DNA of 14,433 nucleotides from Bacillota bacterium (GTDB lineage: Bacteria > Bacillota > Clostridia > Christensenellales > CAG-138), in contig JAEZGQ010000156.1 in NCBI GenBank assembly GCA_023416895.1, forward strand, positions 1 through 14,433. Reading direction: 5' to 3'. The translations under genes were made by a program, and so were the position numbers. Below are positions 7,237-13,481 of the stretch, piece after piece. Below the pieces are notes generated by a model. The model worked only from the letters and a program-made list of their open reading frames with translations, had not been told where the DNA came from and searched no databases. Position 1 is the first letter of the stretch; each line of letters starts with the position of its first letter.

Positions 7237-7281
7237 AAAACGGCGGCTGAACGCTTTTAAAAGGCGGGCAGGCGCCGTTTT
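7237..7281 (+). terminator. nested hairpin after the UspA-like gene
   Basis: AAAACGGCG (7237-7245) and CGCCGTTTT (7273-7281) are perfect nine-base inverted arms around a 27-base loop that can itself fold (CGCTTTT with AAAAGGCG, one mismatch). The A and T runs at the arms' ends and the TTTTACTTGTTTC tail make it a plausible terminator, though the loop is long. The rest of the gap to 7487 holds a short palindrome (AAGACC-GCG-GGTCTT, 7300-7314) and an AT-rich stretch with TATAAC at 7354-7359, which may be a weak promoter for the next gene. Confidence 0.5.
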
Positions 7282-7487
7282 ACTTGTTTCTACAAAGAAA
7301 AGACCGCGGGTCTTGATCATTCCGTAAGTATAGAAACATTACAATGATAGAATTATAACACCTTTTGCAAATTTTCGTCATATTCCATCCCGCCAATCCA
7401 TTATTACATTTAGAGGAACAAACTTGGGAAAACATTCGTGAACGGAGAGGATACTTTGCCTTTCCAGCCAACTTGAAAGGAGCGTTT

Positions 7488-7817
7488 ATGAAAAAAATCG
7501 CTTGCCTCATTTTGACGATTTGCTTTAGCTTGTCTGTGTTCCCGGCTGCCGCACAGGCCGACAGCTTATCCAGAATGATTACGCCTTTTGCTGTAGTGCA
7601 TTGCGAGAAAGGGGACAAGTTAGGCAGACTTGTTTACAACACAACACCGCCGTATGCACTTGGTACGAAAACAAGAAGCTGCATTCACGGAGGAGTTGGC
7701 GTAGTTGACTGGTGCACCAAATATCACGTTGTAACAACCGTGCATTGCACCCTCTGCACCTACAAATCCGTCGCTGACGACTACACCTATTGGAGAGCTT
7801 GGAATTGCGGCGACTAA
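7488..7817 (+). CDS. small secreted cysteine-rich protein, function unknown
   Basis: I do not recognise this 109-residue protein. A strong ribosome site (AAAGGAG, six bases before ATG 7488) fixes the start. The first ~25 residues are a textbook signal peptide: Met-Lys-Lys, a hydrophobic core (IACLILTICFSLSVF) and a cleavage site after AAAQA. The mature part of ~84 residues is polar and holds six cysteines, arranged as VHC, RSC-IHGG, DWC, VHC-TLC and a final WNC. CxxC with neighbouring His residues could form a zinc-ribbon-like or disulfide-stapled fold; small exported proteins with a CxH...CxxC...WxC pattern occur in other Clostridia, as far as I recall, without a known role. Base use is more AT-rich than the neighbours. 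It is isolated between two terminators, so it is probably monocistronic. It could be a peptide toxin, inhibitor or envelope factor, but nothing in the context decides this. Confidence 0.75.
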   Translation: MKKIACLILTICFSLSVFPAAAQADSLSRMITPFAVVHCEKGDKLGRLVYNTTPPYALGTKTRSCIHGGVGVVDWCTKYHVVTTVHCTLCTYKSVADDYTYWRAWNCGD

Positions 7818-7841
7818 TTTGGTCATAACCCACGACGCAGT

Positions 7842-7868
7842 TCAGGAGGCCATAGCTAGGCCTCCTGA
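7842..7868 (+). terminator. rho-independent terminator of the small secreted protein gene
   Basis: TCAGGAGGCC (7842-7851) and GGCCTCCTGA (7859-7868) form a perfect ten-base GC-rich stem with a seven-base loop, followed by GCGCTTTTATC. It lies 25 bases after the stop codon and separates this gene from the peptidase downstream. Confidence 0.8.
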
Positions 7869-7907
7869 GCGCTTTTATCACTTTGAATTTATATGAGGCT
7901 TGAAAAA

Positions 7908-9836
7908 ATGAAGAAGTTGTTCTTTTACGGCATCTGCATCGTACTGGCGCTTGTTCTTTGTTCTTGCGCCGCTATAGACGGCAATGTTGCAACAAACTTG
8001 GAGATTTTAACGTCGGACGAACTTTCTGGCAGGCTTTGCATTGCGGAGGGTGCGGAAAAAACCGCCGCGTTTCTCGCTGAAAAGCTCGAGGCGGCGGGAA
8101 TGGAGCCGTATTCCGGCGGTTATACCATACCCTTCATCTATACCTTGCCTGTTCCGAGTACGATGCGGCTTGTGATTTACACCGAACAAGGTAAAACCGT
8201 GCTGAACGAGGGCGTGGATTATACATACCCCCTTCTGCCCTCAATTACCATCAAGGGCACCATACAGCGGGCGGCGGGCAGCGGCGAGGAAAGAAGCTTT
8301 TCCGTTCAAACGGAAGGCGACGTGGCGCTTACTTTAAAACAATCCGATTTCCGCAGCGGAAACGGCCCCGTGTTTACGGGCGCTACGCCGCTGGAGGCTG
8401 TGACGCTCGGCCTTAGCGAGGAGGCCATGAACACCGTAGAGCAAAACGCGGGGCAGCCGATCGAGTTTTCGTATGCCGCAACGGAGCAGGCGGTTACCTT
8501 GCAAAACGTAATGGGCGTGCTGCCGGGAAAAGACCGAACGCGCGCCGTGGTGCTGGGCGCGCATTATGACCATATGGGAACCGTGGGCGCCACGGTTTAC
8601 CGTGGCGCGGTGGATAACGCCTCCGGCGTGGCCGCCCTTTTGAACGTGATCCGCGGCCTACGCGGTGCGCAGCCGGAGGTGGATGTAGTTTTTACATTTT
8701 GGAATGCCGAGGAAATCGGCTGCCTTGGAAGCAGCGCCGTCGCAGAGGATCTCAAGAACCGCTATGACGAACTTTGTTATATTAACATCGACTGCGTTGG
8801 TTTGAAAAATGCCGGGCCTGTGCTTGTTACCACGCTGAATGCCTCCGGCCCGCTCACACGCACGCTTGCAGAACTGCTTACGGATAACGGCTATGCAAAC
8901 GCCGTCGCCGCGCAGGAAAGCATGCAGAGCGACCATCAGAGCTTTTCTTTTTGCGGCTCCGTAAACCTTGGGCAAAGCATGGATGCCTTGATAAGCACGA
9001 TTCACCGCCCGTCGGATACCATAGATGGCTTGGACGTTGATGAAATTACGAAGCTTTCCGCCGCGCTGGCAGAGGTTTTAAAAAACTCCTCGTTCGAGCT
9101 TATAGAGGCGGCGCGAGAAAGAACCACTGCGGTAAAAACCACGGACATCGTTTGGCCAGAGGGAAACTTTGAACAAATGACCTATGGAGAACAGTACAAA
9201 TACATGGCGACCGTAAAAGCGCAGCTCGCCTACGACGAATACGTTATTCTTCCCATTCAGGGCGGAACCACAAGCATAGCCGGAAAGGATGGCGAATGCT
9301 TCACCTCGCTTGCCAACGCACAAAAACTGTATCCGTTGGTTTCCGTGCCGGAGCAGTTGGGGGATTATGCGCTAAAACAAATCTATATTTATGCAAATGT
9401 CACCCCCGCCGTTGCGGGTGCGGAGGAAGAACCCTATCAAGTCATAAAAAGGGATTTCTCCATGCAAAATATAACCGGCATCGAGCTTTGCTACGAGCAA
9501 AACGGAAGGGCGGTCGTTTACCACGAATACTATAACCAGCGTACCGACGTTGAAGCATTCGCCACCTCTTACGGGTGGGCGCAGCCTGCGCCGGACGGAG
9601 AAGGCGCGTGGATCAGCTACGTCGAGGAGGGCGGGCTGCTCGGGGCATACGTCATGAAGCTTTCGGATAGAACGATTGCCGAAACTCAAAACTGCCAGCT
9701 ATATTTAAACGACGACGGCACCTATTCGCCCCTTCTTTCAGATTCGCCCGACTTTACGGTTGAAACCCTGCTCGCGGCGGTTGACCTGGTGAAACAGTCG
9801 CAGCCGCTCATCTCCATCATCGGGTTTGAAAAATAG
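7908..9836 (+). CDS. M28-family zinc metallopeptidase, lipoprotein with extra C-terminal domain
   Basis: A 642-residue predicted lipoprotein. The ATG at 7908 is chosen because GAGG lies nine bases before it; an in-frame ATG at 7893 has no ribosome site. Residues 1-20 are a lipoprotein signal ending in the lipobox LCSC, so Cys20 would be acylated and the enzyme held on the outer face of the membrane. Residues ~195-395 form an M28 aminopeptidase-type domain with all the two-zinc ligands visible: H219 in GAHYDH, D236 in VDNASG, E269 (catalytic E268) in WNAEEIG, D295 in NIDCVG and H366 in IHRPSD. Residues ~30-195 are an N-terminal region like that of other M28 exopeptidases. The last ~240 residues are not recognisable to me; they contain LNDDGTYSPLL near the end and may be a separate binding domain. 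It probably trims peptides outside the cell. No dedicated promoter is obvious. Confidence 0.88.
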   Translation: MKKLFFYGICIVLALVLCSCAAIDGNVATNLEILTSDELSGRLCIAEGAEKTAAFLAEKLEAAGMEPYSGGYTIPFIYTLPVPSTMRLVIYTEQGKTVLNEGVDYTYPLLPSITIKGTIQRAAGSGEERSFSVQTEGDVALTLKQSDFRSGNGPVFTGATPLEAVTLGLSEEAMNTVEQNAGQPIEFSYAATEQAVTLQNVMGVLPGKDRTRAVVLGAHYDHMGTVGATVYRGAVDNASGVAALLNVIRGLRGAQPEVDVVFTFWNAEEIGCLGSSAVAEDLKNRYDELCYINIDCVGLKNAGPVLVTTLNASGPLTRTLAELLTDNGYANAVAAQESMQSDHQSFSFCGSVNLGQSMDALISTIHRPSDTIDGLDVDEITKLSAALAEVLKNSSFELIEAARERTTAVKTTDIVWPEGNFEQMTYGEQYKYMATVKAQLAYDEYVILPIQGGTTSIAGKDGECFTSLANAQKLYPLVSVPEQLGDYALKQIYIYANVTPAVAGAEEEPYQVIKRDFSMQNITGIELCYEQNGRAVVYHEYYNQRTDVEAFATSYGWAQPAPDGEGAWISYVEEGGLLGAYVMKLSDRTIAETQNCQLYLNDDGTYSPLLSDSPDFTVETLLAAVDLVKQSQPLISIIGFEK

Positions 9837-9865
9837 AGTGCCATTGAACTGCTTGCTGCGGCACT
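9837..9865. terminator. weak dyad between converging genes
   Basis: AGTGCC (9837-9842) and GGCACT (9860-9865) are inverted six-base arms in the 27-base gap between the peptidase stop and the oppositely oriented NadE stop, overlapping the latter. It could serve both transcripts but has no T-run on either side. Confidence 0.3.
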
Positions 9866-11804
9866 ATTCCTCTTTCGCCGCCGCAAGCTCTTGAAGCCAA
9901 AGCTCACGAGAAGCATCCGAAGGCATACGCCAATCCCCACGCGGGGAAAGGCACACGGAGCCAATCTTTACCCCGTCGGGCAGGCAGGAGCGTTTGAACT
10001 GCTGGGAGAAAAACCGCTTGTAAAAAAGCGTAAGCCACTTGTAAATTTCCTCGCGCACATATTTTCCTTCAAACGCGAGGGTCGCAAGCAGCAATATTTT
10101 TCGTGGCGAAAAACCGTTTCGCACCATGTTGTAAAGGAAAAAGTCGTGGAGCTCGTAAGGGCCTATGGCATCTTCGGTTTTTTGCGCGATGTTTCCGTTT
10201 TTGTCGGCCGGCAAAAGCTCGGGGCTCACGGGTGTATCGAGCACGTCAAAAAGCGCCGCCGATGTTTTTTTGTTGTCCGCCGCTTCCGCGTACCAGCGCA
10301 CCAAATGCCGCACAAGCGTCTTTGGCACGCCCGCGTTGACGGCATAATGGCTCATGTGGTCGCCGTTGTAGGTACACCAGCCAAGCGCAAGCTCCGAAAG
10401 GTCGCCCGTACCCACAACTAGCCCGTTCGCTTGGTTTGCGATGTCCATTAATATTTGCGTGCGCTCGCGTGCCTGCGTATTTTCGTAGGTAACGTCGTGG
10501 TTATTTGGGTCGTGGCCGATGTCCGAAAAATGCTGCAGACACGCTTTTTCAATACTGATTTCGCGCATGGAAGCACCCAGTTCGCGCATGAGAGTGAGCG
10601 CGTTTTCCTTGGTGCGCCCGGTAGTGCCGGGGCCGGGCATGGTAACTGCTATGAGGTTTTCGGTTGAAAGCCCAAGGCTTTTAAGCGCGTCCGCCGTCAC
10701 AAGCAGAGCAAGCGTGGAGTCAAGCCCGCCCGAAACGCCGATGACCGCTTTTTGGATGCCAACTTTTCGCATCCGCTCGGCAAGCCCCACCGACTGAAGC
10801 CTGAAAATTTCTTGGCAGCGCGCGTCTTTTTCCTGCGGCTTTCTTGGCACGAACGGGTAAGCGTTCACGGAAAAAGCGGGCGTAACATCCATCTCCTCCT
10901 CGCGCGAAAATTCCGCCACGCGGCAGGCCTCTACCTTACTCCAACCCAAAAAGCTGTTGAACTTTCGCCTGTCGTTCATGAGCTTTTCCACGTCCACATC
11001 GGCACACACATAGGAGGATTCCTTCGGATAAATCATCTCATGTGCCACAAAGCCGTTTTCAGCAACCATGCTATGGCCGCTGAACACAAGGTCGGTGGTA
11101 GATTCCCATTGACCGGCGGAGCAGTAAGCATATGCCGCGTAGCATTTTGCGGACTGGAGCTTTACCATGTCGCGCCTGTAATCCGCCTTGGTGACGGATT
11201 CGTTGCTCGCAGAAAGGTTCAAAAGCACGTTTGCCCCGCAAAGCGCGTGGTGCGAACTCGGCGGGATAGGAACCCACAGATCCTCGCAAATCTCAACGCC
11301 CACACAAAGCTTTTGATCCGCGCTTTGGAACAAAAGCCTTTCGTCAAACGGCACCGTTTGCCCGCACAGTTGCAGAGTATCGCTTTGGCGCATACACGCC
11401 GGGGCAAACCAGCGCCTTTCGTAAAATTCGTTGTAATTGGCCAAAAAGGTTTTCGGAACAACACCCAAGATTTTTCCTTTATGAAACACCGCAGCACAGT
11501 TGAAAAGCTGGCTGTCCGCTTCCACGGGAAGGCCTACGGCCGCAAGCATATCAAAGGCTTTCGTGCGCTCGAGGATGCTCGAAAGCGCGCTTTTTGCCGC
11601 ATCGAGAAGGTTTTTCTGGTGAAACAGATCCGCGCAGGTATAGCCGGTAACGCAAAGTTCAGGAAACACCATTACGCTTACGCCTTCCGCTGCACCGCGT
11701 TCCATGAGATTTGCGATTTCTTCCGCGTTAAAAAACGGATTACCCACTTTGATTTGCGGCACCGCAGCCGCCACGCGCACATAGCCGTAATCGCCAAGCT
11801 TCAT
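9864..11804 (-). CDS. nadE: glutamine-dependent NAD synthetase (complete)
   Basis: A 646-residue enzyme making NAD from deamido-NAD, ATP and glutamine in the last step of NAD synthesis. Residues ~8-300 are the glutaminase (carbon-nitrogen hydrolase) domain with the full triad: E49 in FPELCVTGY, K118 in VPKTFLANYNEFYE and C173 in VEICEDLW, equivalent to E52, K121 and C176 of the M. tuberculosis enzyme. Residues ~330-646 are the synthetase, with P-loop SGGLDS at 358-363, then TQARERTQIL, VGTGDLSELALGW, VPKTLV, DTPVSPEL, ELHDFFLYN and FFSQQFKRSC. The length fits the bacterial glutamine-dependent class. GGAGG lies ten bases before the ATG. An extended -10 promoter and a leader hairpin lie within 90 bases upstream. 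It is the canonical counterpart of the pseudo-glutaminase copy at 1705-3474, about 6.4 kb away on the same strand. Confidence 0.97.
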   Translation of the reverse strand: MKLGDYGYVRVAAAVPQIKVGNPFFNAEEIANLMERGAAEGVSVMVFPELCVTGYTCADLFHQKNLLDAAKSALSSILERTKAFDMLAAVGLPVEADSQLFNCAAVFHKGKILGVVPKTFLANYNEFYERRWFAPACMRQSDTLQLCGQTVPFDERLLFQSADQKLCVGVEICEDLWVPIPPSSHHALCGANVLLNLSASNESVTKADYRRDMVKLQSAKCYAAYAYCSAGQWESTTDLVFSGHSMVAENGFVAHEMIYPKESSYVCADVDVEKLMNDRRKFNSFLGWSKVEACRVAEFSREEEMDVTPAFSVNAYPFVPRKPQEKDARCQEIFRLQSVGLAERMRKVGIQKAVIGVSGGLDSTLALLVTADALKSLGLSTENLIAVTMPGPGTTGRTKENALTLMRELGASMREISIEKACLQHFSDIGHDPNNHDVTYENTQARERTQILMDIANQANGLVVGTGDLSELALGWCTYNGDHMSHYAVNAGVPKTLVRHLVRWYAEAADNKKTSAALFDVLDTPVSPELLPADKNGNIAQKTEDAIGPYELHDFFLYNMVRNGFSPRKILLLATLAFEGKYVREEIYKWLTLFYKRFFSQQFKRSCLPDGVKIGSVCLSPRGDWRMPSDASRELWLQELAAAKEE

Positions 11805-11846
11805 TTTCCAATTTCCTCCAAAACCTCAAAACCCTTCATGCTACAT

Positions 11847-11878
11847 AACGCGCCACGCAGTTTTTGCACGCGCACGTT
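11847..11878 (-). promoter_or_regulatory. hairpin at the 5' end of the nadE leader
   Basis: AACGCGC (11847-11853) can pair with GCACGTT (11872-11878), one pair being a G-U wobble, with GCA/TGC pairing inside. The predicted transcript would begin almost exactly at this hairpin, which could protect the mRNA end. It does not resemble any NAD riboswitch I know. Confidence 0.35.
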
Positions 11879-11884
11879 TTGATT

Positions 11885-11893
11885 AGTATACCA
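11885..11893 (-). promoter_or_regulatory. nadE: extended -10 promoter of nadE
   Basis: On the minus strand the sequence TGGTATACT (11893-11885) is an extended -10 element with a 5/6 hexamer. No good -35 hexamer is seen 16-18 bases upstream, as is usual for promoters that rely on the TG motif. Confidence 0.5.
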
Positions 11894-11923
11894 TAAATGC
11901 GCGGTAGATATGGCTGCGTAAGC

Positions 11924-11935
11924 GCATACGTATGC
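11924..11935. promoter_or_regulatory. 12-bp perfect palindrome between divergent promoters
   Basis: GCATACGTATGC is a perfect palindrome midway between the leftward nadE promoter and the rightward sigma-gene promoter, where a dimeric repressor could control either gene. No known operator is recognised. Confidence 0.35.
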
Positions 11936-11957
11936 ACCCGTGTGAGAAAGCTGCACA

Positions 11958-11986
11958 TTTCCACTTTTCTTCTCCTATGGTATAAT
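11958..11986 (+). promoter_or_regulatory. extended -10 sigma-A promoter for the ECF sigma operon
   Basis: A perfect TATAAT (11981-11986) preceded by TGG lies 17 bases after TTTCCA (11958-11963; 4/6). It would give an unusually long, about 205-base leader before the sigma gene. No ECF-type AAC/CGT promoter is evident, so sigma-A transcription is the more likely. Confidence 0.65.
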
Positions 11987-11990
11987 GTCC

Positions 11991-12062
11991 GCAAGCGGCG
12001 CATGCGATCTTTGGACTTGCAGCCAAACGCACATGCGCGGATTCTACCATAAGCCGCTTTGC
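11991..12062 (+). ncRNA. structured 5' leader of the ECF sigma mRNA
   Basis: GCAAGCGGC (11991-11999) pairs with GCCGCTTTGC (12053-12062, one bulged base). Inside it GCATG (12000-12004) pairs with CATGC (12032-12036), and at the centre TTTGG (12010-12014) pairs with CCAAA (12023-12027). This makes a three-tier hairpin with a large internal loop right at the expected 5' end of the transcript. It could be a stabilising element, a riboswitch-like sensor or part of a small RNA. No known RNA family is recognised. Confidence 0.4.
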
Positions 12063-12143
12063 TGTTATGTGTAGAATGGTTTAAAAAGCTGCTGCGATAC
12101 GGTTCTGGTATATACGCTGCATTTTTTAAAAGATCGTGTTTGT

Positions 12144-12174
12144 TTTAAGGGAACTTAAACGGCGCGTGCGCCGT
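12144..12174 (+). promoter_or_regulatory. leader hairpins, possible attenuator before the sigma gene
   Basis: TTTAAG-GGAA-CTTAAA (12144-12159) is a hairpin closed by a GNRA-type tetraloop, followed at once by ACGGCG-CGTG-CGCCGT (12159-12174) and ATTATTTG. The second looks like a weak terminator 25 bases before the start codon. Because they share base 12159, the two hairpins compete slightly. Confidence 0.4.
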
Positions 12175-12199
12175 ATTATTTGTTGAGAGGAGTACGAAA

Positions 12200-12715
12200 A
12201 TGCCCGCACGGGATTTTGAATCCATTTATGCGGACTGCTCCCGCTTGGTATATTGGACGGCATATGGGGTTTTAAAGTCTCAGGCCGACGCGATGGATGT
12301 TTCGCAAAACGTGTTTTTGCGTGTTTTAAAGCACCTCCGTAAGCTTGAGGAAATGAACGACGCACAACTTCGTGGCTGGCTCTACCGCGTTACAGTGAAC
12401 GTTTGCCTCGATTTAAAGCGCAAGCAGCGCCGCGAGGTCATCACCGACGATGGGTTTGAAGCGCTCCCCGTTTCCGAAGGCGATCTTCCTGAGGCGGCCG
12501 CGCTGAGCGCAGAGCAGAAGCGCATTTTGCACAGCGCCATTGAGACGTTGCCCGACATTTACCGCGAAACGGTCGTACTGCATTATTTTTCCGGTTTGAG
12601 CTATGATGAAATCGCCGCGTATACGGGCGTTAGCGAAGGTACCGTAAAGTCCCGCATGTCGCGCGCGAAAGACAAGCTCTTTTCCCTGCTGAAGGATGGT
12701 GAGAAAAATGGCTGA
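12200..12715 (+). CDS. ECF-family RNA polymerase sigma factor
   Basis: A 171-residue extracytoplasmic-function sigma factor. Sigma region 2 spans residues ~6-76, with the -10-recognition/core-binding stretch DAMDVSQNVFLRVLKHL and the WLYRVTVNVCLDLKRK helix. Region 4 spans ~109-164, with LPDIYRETVVLHYFSGLSYDEIA followed by the helix-turn-helix recognition helix GVSEGTVKSRMSRA that reads the -35. A 30-residue acidic linker joins them, and there is no region 1 or 3, as is normal for the class. GAGGAG lies about seven bases before ATG. Its stop overlaps the start of the downstream membrane protein, the usual arrangement in which that protein holds the sigma factor inactive until a signal arrives. 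The leader is long and structured. The regulon and signal are unknown. Confidence 0.95.
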   Translation: MPARDFESIYADCSRLVYWTAYGVLKSQADAMDVSQNVFLRVLKHLRKLEEMNDAQLRGWLYRVTVNVCLDLKRKQRREVITDDGFEALPVSEGDLPEAAALSAEQKRILHSAIETLPDIYRETVVLHYFSGLSYDEIAAYTGVSEGTVKSRMSRAKDKLFSLLKDGEKNG

Positions 12716-13448
12716 CAGAATGGATGAAATCTTGCGCACGGTCGCCCAAGAGGCCGACAGGGGCGTGGATTACGCTGCGCTGCACGACGCCATTTTGGTT
12801 GCACACAAAAAGAAACAACGGACGTTTTCAAGCTCCGCACGGATGCTCTCGTATGCGGCGGTGTTTGTGGTCGTCATAGGCTTAGGTGCTCTCGCCTTTT
12901 CGCGCGAGCTTTTGGGTGCTGCGCCCAAATCTACGGAAATGGCAGCGCCGAGCGACGAGTTGTACGGGTTTGCCGCTGCTGCGGAAGACGGCGCGAAGGC
13001 ACCCGAGGCCCCCGCTGCTATGCCCGAAGATGCGCGCAGCGACAACGGTGCGGGAGAAGCCGCGGCCGCCACAGAGGCTCCCATGCTGACCGCACAAAGC
13101 ATTACTGGCTCGGGCGACTCATTTACCCTCGACCCAACCGCCTACGCCACGGAGGTTCTTGCAACCGAAAACGCCGTATTGATGGACGCAGGAACGCTTT
13201 CCATCGAGCCCGACAAAAGCCTCGTGGGTCAGTCGCTTTGCGGCGGCATAAGCTGCAACACAAGCTATAGCGGCGTATACATTGAACCCATGGAGGGTGC
13301 TCCTGCGCTTTCCAAGGCGCTCGTGGCCGACTACGGCAACGGCGAGCTCCATATTTACTGGAGCGCTTCTAAAACTTTGCACGTTTACGCCACCGCCATC
13401 GGCTATACCGCAGAGGATGCCATTGCGCTTTTGACGCAGCTAGGGTAA
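12708..13448 (+). CDS. membrane-anchored probable anti-sigma factor
   Basis: A 246-residue single-pass membrane protein starting at the ATG that overlaps the sigma gene by eight bases (ATGGCTGA); an ATG at 12696 is an alternative. Residues 1-45 are a charged cytoplasmic part, 46-64 a transmembrane helix (MLSYAAVFVVVIGLGALAF), ~70-125 an Ala/Pro/Glu-rich low-complexity linker, and ~130-246 an extracytoplasmic domain with a CGGISC pair (C178, C183) that could form a disulfide. The gene order, coupling and topology mark it as the likely anti-sigma factor. The cytoplasmic part is short and has no HxxxCxxC zinc motif, so it is not of the ZAS type; the outer domain is not one I recognise. By analogy it would sense an envelope or redox signal and release the sigma factor. 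The role rests on context and topology, not on a family match. Confidence 0.75.
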   Translation: MADRMDEILRTVAQEADRGVDYAALHDAILVAHKKKQRTFSSSARMLSYAAVFVVVIGLGALAFSRELLGAAPKSTEMAAPSDELYGFAAAAEDGAKAPEAPAAMPEDARSDNGAGEAAAATEAPMLTAQSITGSGDSFTLDPTAYATEVLATENAVLMDAGTLSIEPDKSLVGQSLCGGISCNTSYSGVYIEPMEGAPALSKALVADYGNGELHIYWSASKTLHVYATAIGYTAEDAIALLTQLG

Positions 13449-13481
13449 GCTTAAAGATAGCAAACTCGAGGAGGCGCAACT

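Noticed and set aside
7300..7314. AAGACC-GCG-GGTCTT palindrome as a terminator
   Set aside because: Only six pairs, with no T-run on the plus strand. On the minus strand it is followed by TTTTCTTTG, but no leftward gene ends here.
7365..7487. N-terminal extension of the small secreted protein (41 more codons in frame)
   Set aside because: No ribosome site precedes the upstream ATG, and the signal peptide and strong ribosome site both mark ATG 7488 as the real start.
11805..11880. NAD-sensing riboswitch before nadE
   Set aside because: The leader has a simple hairpin but none of the conserved loops of the NAD-I or NAD-II classes that I can recall.
10752..11882. Long rightward open frame (376 codons) opposite the complete nadE
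   Set aside because: It lies wholly antisense to a conserved enzyme, has no ribosome site or recognisable motif, and is His/Arg/Lys-rich in the way expected of a mirror frame of GC-rich codons.
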